A DNA stretch of 64,000 bases, taken from Catenovulum adriaticum. GTDB lineage: Bacteria > Pseudomonadota > Gammaproteobacteria > Enterobacterales > Alteromonadaceae. The notes under the pieces were generated by a model. That model did not search any database. It saw nothing but the letters and a program-made list of their open reading frames with translations, and was not told where the DNA came from. A program made the translations under genes and the position numbers. Below are positions 54,301-62,014 of the stretch, in pieces; position 1 is the first letter of the stretch; the number at the start of each line of letters is the position of its first letter. Where the stretch lies: positions 608,342 to 672,341 of the forward strand of contig NZ_CP109966.1 of the NCBI RefSeq assembly GCF_026725475.1, in the 5' to 3' direction.

Positions 54301-54441
54301 ATTAAAATGTAAGCCAAGATCTGTAATTTTAACCTGATCTTCTAATGTAACGGTGGCATTAGCTGTGGCAGTAAAGAGTAGACAGGCAAAAGAAAATTGC
54401 TTTAAATATCGTAGCGCTAAATAGCGCGTTAATTGTTTCAT
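51400..54441 (-). CDS. PL24-like ulvan lyase with four Ig-like repeats and a C-terminal dockerin-like module
   Basis: Secreted polysaccharide lyase of 1013 residues, cutting next to uronic acid by beta-elimination. Signal peptide to about 29. The propeller (30-510) carries His136 (GESHNT), His157 (YDMHAY), Tyr229 (LTYPKF) and Arg245 (LYMRLGG); the His-His gap of 21 and Tyr-Arg gap of 16 equal those I recall for the PL24 enzyme LOR_107. Four Ig-like repeats follow (516-624, 628-735, 741-849, 855-949), three sharing FGHSxxPxExGAMGWLDxH-type blocks. Residues 953-1003 hold two calcium-loop motifs, DLDKDGDVDRMD and DFNGDGLINTRD, the form of a type I dockerin. The catalytic part is nearly the same as in the gene at 55558, which has a different tail. 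Confidence 0.9.
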   Translation of the reverse strand: MKQLTRYLALRYLKQFSFACLLFTATANATVTLEDQVKITDLGLHFNGQDLDYNNVGNPDTSTDTYDFFFGRNISAHGDAVKTYKHYVFMTWYRGGKTDRHVMLSRYNTQTGSVKTIEFPHQHTGFRGDPLVGESHNTIGLAVSPVNGTIHMVYDMHAYDNNNHGGKFKDDFFRYSYSAAGAAEVPDEEFTLNQFVKDTSAVSQGPDDYKHLTMTGDLSDKGNFSRLTYPKFFTTTDGTLLLYMRLGGNNNGAYVFNRYDAQNQKWSTFTKFNHNNQKSHGNEYNWGLYGNMKYVNGKLRVGFQQRSSDNNDKYKYQNGVYYAYSDHPEGFGDWKNHQGEVMTWPLVDSDEIKVFEPGDYITHQEDNSVYIVGSFDWTVTAKGDIHIISKVRSTDRNRPDYEEVYIHSYKPAGAEDFIISTEFTGASEIYTAGDNVYIVGLNNGRPYVEKAQGGTNNFVRVYEATDGIQFDHGTIYIKDGKVYYYLMERAAGALQTTQPLHLQIIDLDLESEANAPQVAFPSATKTVEQGFEKLSLTVDASSPLESRSIESVALYIDGELVRVDDSLPYLFGHGSKPHETGAMGWLDTHSPNPNPLEPGVYFFKAVATDSEGETSIATMQLTVLSKAPVVSFPSSETIVEAGYEKLAVTIDATSQIDGRSIQSVALYINDELVRVDDSLPYLFGHGSKPHETGAMGWLDTHAPNPNPFTEGVYDFKAIATDSEGDTGEANMTLIVKGEPKPPIVTWPNDTITVFEGYEKLSITLDAESQVADQTIQSVTLYRNGDFVRKDTRPVWNFGHSFAPYELGAMGWLDKHEPNPSPLGVGKHTFTAVAEDSAGLVSEAEMTLIVKPLPGPTINFVESDIKLTEGYSNLSVNTNVQTAAETIEVVSVILYVNDELIREIFEPPFTWGSADYADDLLGLTAGSHELKAVATDSNNRMSEASILLDVTLLGDLDKDGDVDRMDMRTFNAAVRAGEITDTAYDFNGDGLINTRDIRGMVHLCTRARCAANNQ
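52310..52770. repeat. Internal tandem repeat inside the PL24 gene
   Basis: The DNA coding for the first and second Ig-like repeats (about 52310-52440 and 52640-52770) is closely similar, most clearly from 52342 and 52680 onward, both beginning GTATCTAACCA. The third repeat (about 51990-52080) is more diverged. The pattern suggests fairly recent duplication of one module. Confidence 0.7.
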
Positions 54442-54707
54442 ATTGATTCCTCATTCAATCTTCAACATATTAGTTTACTTATTTTTTGATTTAAGCTACC
54501 ACTAAACAACCAACCAAAATCAAGCACAATGGATCACTAAAAACCTAAAAGTAGCACTAATAATAAAAATAACAAACTAAAAATTAACAAAAAACCTAAA
54601 TAAAAATCAAAAAACAAACAACAAAAACACAAAACCAGTCATTTACAGTCAGTTTAAATATCTTTAATATATGAAGAAATAATCAAACCATTAACTAAAA
54701 GAACCAT

Positions 54708-55481
54708 ATGATGAAATCAAAAAAATTTCATAATAAACGCCCAATTATCATGGCTAATTGGAAACTAAACGGTGGGGTTGATCTAATTTGCTCGTCCGTT
54801 GCCTCGCTGATCAACCAGCCCTTTGCTGCTGAAATTGTTATTTGTCCGCCTTATTTATATTTACGTGATATGTTGAATTTTTTACAACATTCACAAATCA
54901 ATGTGGGTAGTCAAAATGTGAGTAAATTTAAATCAGGCGCTTACACGGGTGAAACTTCAGCACAAATGTTAAAAGAAGCAGGTTGCCAATACTGTTTAGT
55001 GGGTCACTCTGAGCGACGAGAAACCTTTGGAGAAAATAATGCAAGCTGTCAATTAAAAATAGAACGCGCATTGCAAAGTGGGCTAACACCCGTTTTATGT
55101 ATAGGTGAAAGCCAAAAAGAGTATGAGTGTGATTTAACTGAGCAGGTCTTGACTCGGCAATTAACAGAGTCATTAGAAAATATTGATTTAAGCCAACAAT
55201 CTATATGTATTGCTTATGAACCTGTTTGGGCAATTGGAACTGGAAAATCAGCAAACGCTCAAGTAGCACAAAAAGTACATTATTTTATTCGCCAACAATT
55301 AAAAGCTATGTATTCTGAACAAACAGCTCAAAATACCCGAATTATGTATGGCGGTAGTGTTAACAAAAATAATGCTGAAACAATGCTGGAACAACCCGAT
55401 ATAGATGGACTTTTAGTTGGTGGTGCTAGCTTAGATCCAGCTCACTTTTCAGAAATTTGTAATTATGCAAAAGTTGTCTAG
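54708..55481 (+). CDS. tpiA: Triosephosphate isomerase
   Basis: Cytosolic enzyme interconverting dihydroxyacetone phosphate and glyceraldehyde 3-phosphate. At 257 residues it has the full set of motifs: MANWKLNGG (Asn/Lys of the substrate site), VGHSERRETFGE (catalytic His), AYEPVWAIGTGK (catalytic Glu and flexible loop) and YGGSVNKNNA with LVGGASLDP. The N-terminus has about eight extra residues before the usual start. It lies on the opposite strand between the two PL24 genes. Rhamnulose-1-phosphate aldolase yields dihydroxyacetone phosphate, so a local copy would pull carbon from ulvan rhamnose into glycolysis. A second, housekeeping copy is presumably elsewhere. Confidence 0.97.
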   Translation: MMKSKKFHNKRPIIMANWKLNGGVDLICSSVASLINQPFAAEIVICPPYLYLRDMLNFLQHSQINVGSQNVSKFKSGAYTGETSAQMLKEAGCQYCLVGHSERRETFGENNASCQLKIERALQSGLTPVLCIGESQKEYECDLTEQVLTRQLTESLENIDLSQQSICIAYEPVWAIGTGKSANAQVAQKVHYFIRQQLKAMYSEQTAQNTRIMYGGSVNKNNAETMLEQPDIDGLLVGGASLDPAHFSEICNYAKVV

Positions 55482-55492
55482 CGTTAACTGAA

Positions 55493-55533
55493 AAGATATT
55501 TATACCCCAAAAACACGTGGGTATAAATATCTT
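55493..55533. terminator. Bidirectional terminator between tpiA and PL24 gene 2
   Basis: AAGATATTTATACCC and its exact complement GGGTATAAATATCTT make a perfect 15-bp stem with an 11-base loop, between two convergent genes. This is the strongest hairpin terminator candidate in the window. Confidence 0.8.
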
Positions 55534-55557
55534 ATATATTCAAAGTAACAAGTTAAA

Positions 55558-57264
55558 TTAGTCGTTTGTAGCGTATTTTATTTGTCTAAAAGCCATCAGA
55601 AATAAACCCAATAAAATACTCAAAGGCGCACTACTCCCACCACCAGTTGTATCACTGGAATCTAGTTTCTTTTCACTATTTAACTTTGGCGTTGCCTTGG
55701 CTGACGGTGGCGAGCTTTCATTCACATCTAAATCAATGATTTGCAAATACAGCGGCTGCTTAGTGCCGGTCATTTTTTCCATTAAATAGTAGTAAAGCTT
55801 ACCATCTGTAATATAAATAGTGCCATGATCAAACTGAATACCGTCAGTAGCTTCGTAAACGCGTACAAAACTGTTGGTTCCGCCTTGTGCTTTTTCAACA
55901 TAAGGACGGCCATTGTTTAAGCCAACAATATAAACATTATCACCCGACGTGTATATTTCGCTGGCGCCGGCAAATTCTTTTGTAATTATAAATTCCTCTG
56001 TCCCTACTGGTTTATAGGCGTGTAAATAAACTTCTTCATAATCAGGGCGATTTCTATTAGTGGAACGCACTTTACTAATAATGTGAATATCGCCTTTTGC
56101 AGTGACTGTCCAGTCAAAGCTGCCGACAATGTAAACTGAATTTGCATCTGTATGGCTAAAATAGTCACCTGGCTCAAATACTTTAATTTCATCTGAATTA
56201 ACCAGTGGCCAAGTCATTGCTTCACCTTTATGGTTTTTCCAATCGCCAAAGCCTTCTGGGTGATCTGAATAGGCATAATAAACCCCATTCTGGTATTTAT
56301 ATTTATCATCATTGTCACCAGAACGTTGCTGAAAGCCTACACGCAGTTTGCCGTTTACATACTTCATATTGCCGTAGAGGCCCCAATTGTATTTATTACC
56401 GTGAGATTTTTGATTGTTCAGGTTAAAGTTTGTGAATGTAGACCACTTTTGAGCCGCTGCATCGTAACGATTAAACACGTAAGCCCCGTTATTATTACCC
56501 CCTAAACGCATATATAACAATAAGGTGCCATCGGTATTAACAAAAAATTTAGGGTAAGTCAAACGGGCAAAGTTCGCTTTATCAGCCAAATCGCCTGTCA
56601 TGGTAAGGTGTTTATAATCATCGTTACCCTGGCTCACAGCACTTGTATCTTTTACAAATTTATCTAGGGTGAAATCTTTATCTGCCACGCTGGCTGCACC
56701 AGGGACGCTGTACGAATAACGAAAATAATCGTTTTTAAATTTTCCGTCATGATTATTGTCGTCATAGGCATGCATGTCATACACCATGTGTATCGTGCCG
56801 TTAATAGGACTTACCGCTAAGCCAATCGTATTATGAGACTCCCCAACTAAAGGGTTTCCTCTAAATCCGGTATGCTGATGTGGAAACTCAATCGTTTTCA
56901 CCGTGCCTGTTACTTTATTGTATCGACTTAACATAACATGGCGATCATCTTTTCCGCCACGATACCAAGTCATAAAAACATAATCTTTATAGGTTTTAAC
57001 CGCATCCCCATGAGCCGAAATATTGGGACCAAAAAAATAATCATACTTTTCAGTTGTTGAATCTGGCTTTTCAAAATTGCTAAAATCCAAATTTTTACCA
57101 TCAAAATGTAAGGCACTGTCGGTAATTTTAATTTGTGTTTCTAAAGTGACTTTTGCATTCGCAGACAAACTAACGGTGCATAACGCTGATGCGAATATTA
57201 ATCGACTCAATTTAGCTGAAAGCTTTAAATTGAGTTGGGGAAATGAGGCTCGTAATAAATTCAT
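55558..57264 (-). CDS. PL24-like ulvan lyase with GlyGly-CTERM tail
   Basis: Second PL24-like lyase, 568 residues, with the same catalytic layout as the protein at 51400: His144, His165, Tyr237 and Arg253. Most positions of the propeller are identical, so the pair arose by recent duplication. Instead of Ig repeats and dockerin it ends with a short Ser/Pro/Lys-rich linker and TTGGGSSAPLSILLGLFLM, then basic residues: the GlyGly-CTERM form handled by rhombosortase and type II secretion in gammaproteobacteria. It would therefore be placed on the cell surface in another way. AAGGAA precedes the ATG. Confidence 0.9.
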   Translation of the reverse strand: MNLLRASFPQLNLKLSAKLSRLIFASALCTVSLSANAKVTLETQIKITDSALHFDGKNLDFSNFEKPDSTTEKYDYFFGPNISAHGDAVKTYKDYVFMTWYRGGKDDRHVMLSRYNKVTGTVKTIEFPHQHTGFRGNPLVGESHNTIGLAVSPINGTIHMVYDMHAYDDNNHDGKFKNDYFRYSYSVPGAASVADKDFTLDKFVKDTSAVSQGNDDYKHLTMTGDLADKANFARLTYPKFFVNTDGTLLLYMRLGGNNNGAYVFNRYDAAAQKWSTFTNFNLNNQKSHGNKYNWGLYGNMKYVNGKLRVGFQQRSGDNDDKYKYQNGVYYAYSDHPEGFGDWKNHKGEAMTWPLVNSDEIKVFEPGDYFSHTDANSVYIVGSFDWTVTAKGDIHIISKVRSTNRNRPDYEEVYLHAYKPVGTEEFIITKEFAGASEIYTSGDNVYIVGLNNGRPYVEKAQGGTNSFVRVYEATDGIQFDHGTIYITDGKLYYYLMEKMTGTKQPLYLQIIDLDVNESSPPSAKATPKLNSEKKLDSSDTTGGGSSAPLSILLGLFLMAFRQIKYATND

Positions 57265-57829
57265 CTTAATTCCTTATTTGTAGACCTAGTGCATTTATGA
57301 TTTGTGGGAGAGTCATTCACTTAACGTAAAAAATTAACACCAAACCAATCACAACAATCATTAACGGTCAATAGAAGTCAAAAATAGCATTTAGTACCGC
57401 TTAAATCAACAAATTGTTAACTTAACCTTTTTGAGTCATATGCCGAAAATATAGCGGAATCATTTTGATACTGTTATTCATATCAATACTGAAATTACAC
57501 ATCCTTATGTGTATGAACCTTGCTTTTTAAAAAGTCTTTTAAACTCAATAGCACTCCCCTTCCGTTTTGAGTAACATGCCTGATCTTTAAAAAGTAAAAA
57601 AAAGTTTAAGATAAAAATTGATGAAATAAGTTTAGAGGTTTGTTTAATTCAAAAAATAAATTAATCACATGCGATAAAATCACAAAATCGTATATTATTT
57701 AATTCCGTTAAACTGTAAAGCTTTACAATTTATTGAATCAGGTAACTTTTAAAATAATGAAAGTGAGTTAATCCAGCGTGAATAAATAACCGGAGTTTGT
57801 AAATAAACTCAAACTCCGATTGGTTAGGT
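57265..57829. other. Intergenic region between lyase genes, with hairpin terminator
   Basis: About 565 bp of AT-rich sequence with no convincing gene. It includes a perfect 9-bp stem CGGAGTTTG / CAAACTCCG at 57791-57818, followed on the minus strand by TTATTTATT, which looks like the terminator of the PL25 gene. The rest presumably contains the promoter of the second PL24 gene. No copy of the LacI-type operator pattern was seen here. Confidence 0.6.
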
Positions 57830-59230
57830 TTATTTAATTTCGTGCAACAATAATACACTTGGCTGAGTAATAGTTGCATGTGCTCTATCTCTGTTTCCTG
57901 GTTGGCTGAACCAAGATAGATAAAATTGACTACCATTACGGCTTGAATCACCAACGCCTCTTAGCACCTGATGCTCTAAATTTTCAAGGTGCCCTAAAGC
58001 TGGGTTTGATTTTCTGGTAATTTTTCTTAACGCACTCGGATATAAACTTGTTTCTACTACTTTTACCGTTTTCAACGTGTCTGAATCAATGATAAATTTC
58101 ATTACATCATCGTTTTTTCTAACTACAATGCCTAATGTATTCTTGTCTATGATTTTTGGCTCATAATTTTTAATCGCAAACCGACCTAGAGATCCATTGC
58201 CACCAAAATCCCACCTAAAGCCTTCCCAATCGCTAATTTGCTGACGGTTCCAACCTGCAGCTTCACGTCTCGCAACATACATTTGAGTATTTCCTGCGGA
58301 ATCATATTTGTGATAACTAATGATTGGACGATTTTTCTGATCAAACCCTATTTTGACATTACCATTTATCATGCCTCCGCCAGCAGGCACAGGATCAACT
58401 ACTTCAGTGTGCTTTAATGTTAAAGGTAAGTTGATTGCCTCCCCTGCCGAATTTTCCCAATTAACGAGGTCTGCACTTCGGGCGTAAGATAAGCTATGGT
58501 TGCTTGCGGCGTTAGGTGTATTTCTCCACACCCAAATCAAATGAAACAGTCCATCTGGCCCAAGCGTTGGTCCCTCAAAATAACCGCTCATTAAGCCTTC
58601 ACCATCTAAAAATTGCTTCGCGTGTAATCTTGACCAAGTTTTTGTTTTTACATCATATATATTATAAATTTCGTTACCGTTGCCACTGCCGCCATCTCGG
58701 TATTTAACGATAAGCTCATCATTTTTATTAAGTAGAAAAATAGGATAAGTCATTCTTTTTTCAACTGATTTATCAACCATTAACTCGATTCTTTTTAAAG
58801 ACCTCACGTTATAAGGTTCGCTGGTTCTAAAATATTCAATTGGATCCGCGTGCATATTGCCCATAACATGCAAATGGCCTTTTGAATCCAGCTCCATTGT
58901 CACATAATTATGGCTATCCCACCCTAACCAGCTATCAACCTTATAATAGCGCCATGGTGCATTCCCTTCTCGATGTGAAACTGTTAACTGACGGTTTGCA
59001 TCAAAATATCCGACAAATTGATGTTCGCCTCTGGTTAATAAATACGGTTTAATTCTATGTCCTGACCAGACATTATCAATAGCTATGCTTTTAATTTGCT
59101 CTACATTATCCGTTTCAGTGCTAGCGGATGTAATGGGTGTAGCCATAATATTCACAAATGAAACACTCGCCGCAAATAAGTATGCAACCCGATGGCGATT
59201 TAGTAGATTTCTAACTTTTTTTAAACCCAT
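57830..59230 (-). CDS. PL25-like ulvan lyase
   Basis: Secreted seven-bladed-propeller lyase of 466 residues. Signal peptide to about residue 37. Catalytic pattern: His107 (DSHNYV), His127 (GNMHADP), Tyr162 (MTYPIF), Arg178 (VKYRDGG) and a later Tyr217 (SGYFEG). The His-His gap of 20 and Tyr-Arg gap of 16 agree with what I recall for the PL25 enzyme PLSV_3936. It has no sorting tail, so it is probably free or periplasmic. Sequence similarity to the PL24 proteins is limited to the fold and active-site scheme. AGGGTC precedes the ATG. Confidence 0.88.
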   Translation of the reverse strand: MGLKKVRNLLNRHRVAYLFAASVSFVNIMATPITSASTETDNVEQIKSIAIDNVWSGHRIKPYLLTRGEHQFVGYFDANRQLTVSHREGNAPWRYYKVDSWLGWDSHNYVTMELDSKGHLHVMGNMHADPIEYFRTSEPYNVRSLKRIELMVDKSVEKRMTYPIFLLNKNDELIVKYRDGGSGNGNEIYNIYDVKTKTWSRLHAKQFLDGEGLMSGYFEGPTLGPDGLFHLIWVWRNTPNAASNHSLSYARSADLVNWENSAGEAINLPLTLKHTEVVDPVPAGGGMINGNVKIGFDQKNRPIISYHKYDSAGNTQMYVARREAAGWNRQQISDWEGFRWDFGGNGSLGRFAIKNYEPKIIDKNTLGIVVRKNDDVMKFIIDSDTLKTVKVVETSLYPSALRKITRKSNPALGHLENLEHQVLRGVGDSSRNGSQFYLSWFSQPGNRDRAHATITQPSVLLLHEIK

Positions 59231-60243
59231 ATCAAGACCCTATGTTTCACAGACGCTCAGCAATCTCACCGACTATATAGTTCAGTGATTTTCATAAAAT
59301 ACTGAACGGCTATATTTATAAAAATCGTTTTAGCTCAACCGCTACTCAATACTGACTTTGGATTAAGGCTTAAAACAATAATAAAACTGATATTTTACAT
59401 AAACAAAATATTACTATCACAAAGAATCAAAATCAATCAAATTTAATCTTATAGTATAATGTTATAACAACATATCATCAAAGGCATAAGTAATTGATAT
59501 ATATAGTTTTATTTACACTATATAAACCAACTGAGTCAGATGAACAATAACCTAATTTAAATTCGAGAATATAAATATTATTTGAGCAATATTTATATAA
59601 GTTATATATGAGCTATAAAGACTTTATGCTCCTGCAAAGTCACCTTACCCCACATCCATGTGGGGCAACACAGTAGAAATGCCAAACAAACGCTGCCTTA
59701 GGGTTCGTCCTAAACGCTTTTTGCTCTTTGTTGCCTGCATGGATGCAGGTACTTAGCGTGAGCAGGATGCAGTAGCTGTGCTCGATATTGACATAGAAGA
59801 ACTATGCTACATATTTCGCGTCGCGATCAAAAAGCGTTTAGTTAGAAACAAATTTGTACTCCAAACGTCAACAAACCCTAATACTAATTTAGTGACGATA
59901 TAGTTTAAAAAAGCTAACAAGATTTTAGTCAATAGTATTTAATTGGAAGCAATTTATATCTAGTGATAGGTTATGTGCTAATTTGTTACTTTAAAATGCC
60001 ATTGATTAAAACTTTCATTTAACGGAAGCGCCATACAATTAATTGGCTAACACTAAGCTTGCAGAGTGGCTATTAATGAAGATTAAAACATTTTGTAAAT
60101 AAATCGAGAAGTGACGAGGAGCAGACCCAGAAATAAGAATTTGGTAGAACTTGATCAACATAATTAAAAGTAAGCATTTCATTAAAAGGTTAATTTAACA
60201 GGGCAGCCGACCTACCCTGTTAAAAATTATTACTACCTATTTT
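59231..60243. other. Non-coding boundary between the ulvan locus and the partition genes
   Basis: About 1 kb without a gene. The first 400 bp are very AT-rich. From about 59640 to 59880 a richer block contains several hairpins (see the repeat entry), and the remainder is AT-rich again. I see no RNA gene or promoter I could name. The boundary may mark where the cargo was joined to the plasmid backbone. Confidence 0.5.
59648..59841. repeat. Hairpin-rich, MITE-like element
   Basis: Holds CCCCACATCCATGTGGGG (59648-59665, 8-bp stem), CCTGCATGGATGCAGG (59734-59749, 7-bp stem), and a 14-bp perfect inverted repeat CTAAACGCTTTTTG / CAAAAAGCGTTTAG (59710-59723 and 59828-59841) enclosing about 100 bp. 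The style matches intergenic repetitive elements of marine gammaproteobacteria. No coding frame. Whether other copies exist in the genome cannot be seen here. Confidence 0.55.
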
Positions 60244-61152
60244 TTAATTTAAGCTTTCTATAAAATTTAGAATTTTATCTTTTTTCGATTCTGGTATTTC
60301 GTTTGATATTTTTATCGTGATACTGCCATTTCTTGCTCTTGTTATTTGTACATCATTATCTTTTTTTAGTTCGGCTGTATTTAACATTTTTTTGAAAGAA
60401 CTTATCACAAGATTTGGAGTTGACAGTGGTAATTTGAATGTTAACTGCTCTTGGTTAATATTCATTTCTTCCAATTGACGATTAATTGCAGTTAACGCTT
60501 TTAAATTTCTAATAGACCATTTTAAATTTTTACTACTATCTTTTAACCAATCAGGTAGCTTAGCAACGCTAAACTTTAAATGCATTAATGTTCTATCGAC
60601 TCCGTTCATTCTCGAATATATTTCAACATTCATGGCTGGATCTTTGCTTTTCAACTTTAAGTATTTATCATAGAGGTAATCACATTCACCAATGATATCC
60701 ACTTCTTTGCGGCCGGAGTTTTCAATTTCTGCAATTTCCATTGCATCCGCGTCTGTCATGTCTTCATAAAGATCAATAACGAGATCTAATCCAGCCTCAA
60801 TGCAACACCGTCTTCTTCGAGAGCCTGCAATAATTTCAACTTTATCATTGTCAGTCAGCCTAGCGTCTACGGCTTGAGTATTACCACCCGATTTTTCAAT
60901 TAGAGGCAATAAATCTTCTATATCGTTGTCTCGTGAAAAATTTCGAGGGTTACCTTCCCATAACGTTGTCTCGCTAGCTTTAATGATAACTCTTTTACCA
61001 ATTAACTTTTTCCTAGCTAATTTTTTTTGTATTTTTCCGTTGTCATTAATTTCTTCTAGTTTTTTTTCTTTAGCTAGCTCTTCTTTTTCAATCTCAGACG
61101 GGTACTTTGCTGTCTTTCCTTGTAATAGTTCTAGATCTAATTTCTTAACCAT
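60244..61152 (-). CDS. parB: ParB-like plasmid partition protein
   Basis: Centromere-binding partition protein of about 302 residues (ATG 61152, with GAGG six bases upstream). The ParB/Spo0J N-terminal domain has NPRNFSRDNDIEDLLPLIE, GGNTQAVDARL and IIAGSRRRRCCIEAG (the arginine-rich box II), then AMEIAEIENSGRKEVDIIGE and a helix-turn-helix region around YSRMNGVDRTLMHLKFSVAK. It lies downstream of the parA gene on the same strand with a 20-bp palindrome between them. The N-terminal 35 residues are Lys/Glu-rich and presumably contact ParA. Confidence 0.92.
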   Translation of the reverse strand: MVKKLDLELLQGKTAKYPSEIEKEELAKEKKLEEINDNGKIQKKLARKKLIGKRVIIKASETTLWEGNPRNFSRDNDIEDLLPLIEKSGGNTQAVDARLTDNDKVEIIAGSRRRRCCIEAGLDLVIDLYEDMTDADAMEIAEIENSGRKEVDIIGECDYLYDKYLKLKSKDPAMNVEIYSRMNGVDRTLMHLKFSVAKLPDWLKDSSKNLKWSIRNLKALTAINRQLEEMNINQEQLTFKLPLSTPNLVISSFKKMLNTAELKKDNDVQITRARNGSITIKISNEIPESKKDKILNFIESLN

Positions 61153-61173
61153 CATCCACCTCAATATCTAACA

Positions 61174-61193
61174 GTGTAGAACACGTTCTACAC
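61174..61193. promoter_or_regulatory. 20-bp palindrome between parA and parB (candidate parS/operator)
   Basis: GTGTAGAACACGTTCTACAC has 9-bp perfect arms and abuts the parA stop codon. The same sequence, apart from its central base, recurs upstream of parA at 61988. Two matching palindromes bracketing parA point to a partition site or autoregulatory operator. Confidence 0.75.
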
Positions 61194-61907
61194 CTAGTTT
61201 CGAACTCTTTTATGAGTTAGCTTCCTATTGCCTTGAATCTCATCAAACAAAATTTCATACATGCTTCTTTTTGGGTGTTTGATGTCAGCTAACATTAAAC
61301 CTTCGTCTTGAATTCTTTTCATTTTTTTTACTACAGTAATAGTAGCTGAAGATAAACTTGCATGACTTTCTAATTGCCTTGCAACCGCTTTAGCATCCAT
61401 AACCAAATCTTTTGAATTATGATCAGCGCCAACAACTAATAGTCTTGGGTCTAATGAGTAATCAGGTACCAGTTCTGAAACCATATTTTCCGTATCAATA
61501 ATGACCTTAAGGGTAGGGACAAGTTGGTCCATATCAACCTGGCACGGTTGGAAAGGCATATAGATAATATCGGAAACTTGAATAGCAGACGTGAAAGCTC
61601 GGTTTTCATAACCACCAGTATCAACAAATACATAATCATAGTTTTCGTCTAATGCTTGTAGATCTTTCCCTACAGCATCATCTGGTCTTTTTAACTCACT
61701 TTTAATAAATGGATATTCCTCTAATCCTTTTTGAGCACGCTCTGCATTCGTTTCATTTCTACGCCTTAGGTAAGTATTTGATGTTTCATTTGTATCAGCG
61801 TCTACTACACAAACTCTAAACCCTTTTTGCGCTGCTACACAGGCCGTATTTAATAAAGTAGTGCTTTTCCAAACACCACCTTTTTTATTTCCAAATGTGA
61901 TAACCAT
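61194..61907 (-). CDS. parA: ParA-like partition ATPase
   Basis: Walker-type partition ATPase of 237 residues. The deviant Walker A reads KKGGVWKSTT near residues 8-17: the signature Lys is present and Trp stands where many ParAs have Gly; the F-plasmid SopA has Tyr there. Walker A' lies in VCVVDADTNET and the Walker B region in YDYVFVDTGGYENRA. The protein lacks the N-terminal DNA-binding extension of type Ia ParA proteins, so autoregulation probably relies on ParB or another factor. It is followed by parB. Confidence 0.94.
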   Translation of the reverse strand: MVITFGNKKGGVWKSTTLLNTACVAAQKGFRVCVVDADTNETSNTYLRRRNETNAERAQKGLEEYPFIKSELKRPDDAVGKDLQALDENYDYVFVDTGGYENRAFTSAIQVSDIIYMPFQPCQVDMDQLVPTLKVIIDTENMVSELVPDYSLDPRLLVVGADHNSKDLVMDAKAVARQLESHASLSSATITVVKKMKRIQDEGLMLADIKHPKRSMYEILFDEIQGNRKLTHKRVRN

Positions 61908-61980
61908 TAATTCAATACCTTATATCAAACATTAAAATACATAATATATAATTTTTTGTGAAAACTAAAGATATAAATGA

Positions 61981-62014
61981 AGTTAAGGTGTAGAACATGT
62001 TCTACACCTTAACT
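61981..62014. promoter_or_regulatory. 34-bp perfect palindrome upstream of parA (candidate parS/operator)
   Basis: Every base from 61981 to 62014 pairs in a perfect palindrome with 17-bp arms. The inner 20 bp, GTGTAGAACATGTTCTACAC at 61988-62007, match the palindrome at 61174 except for one central base. It lies 74 bp upstream of the parA start, in its promoter region. Confidence 0.75.

Noticed and set aside
61194..61907. Reading the Trp in the ParA Walker A loop as an inactivating mutation
   Set aside because: SopA has Tyr and P1 ParA has Ser at the same place, so a non-Gly residue is tolerated in this family.
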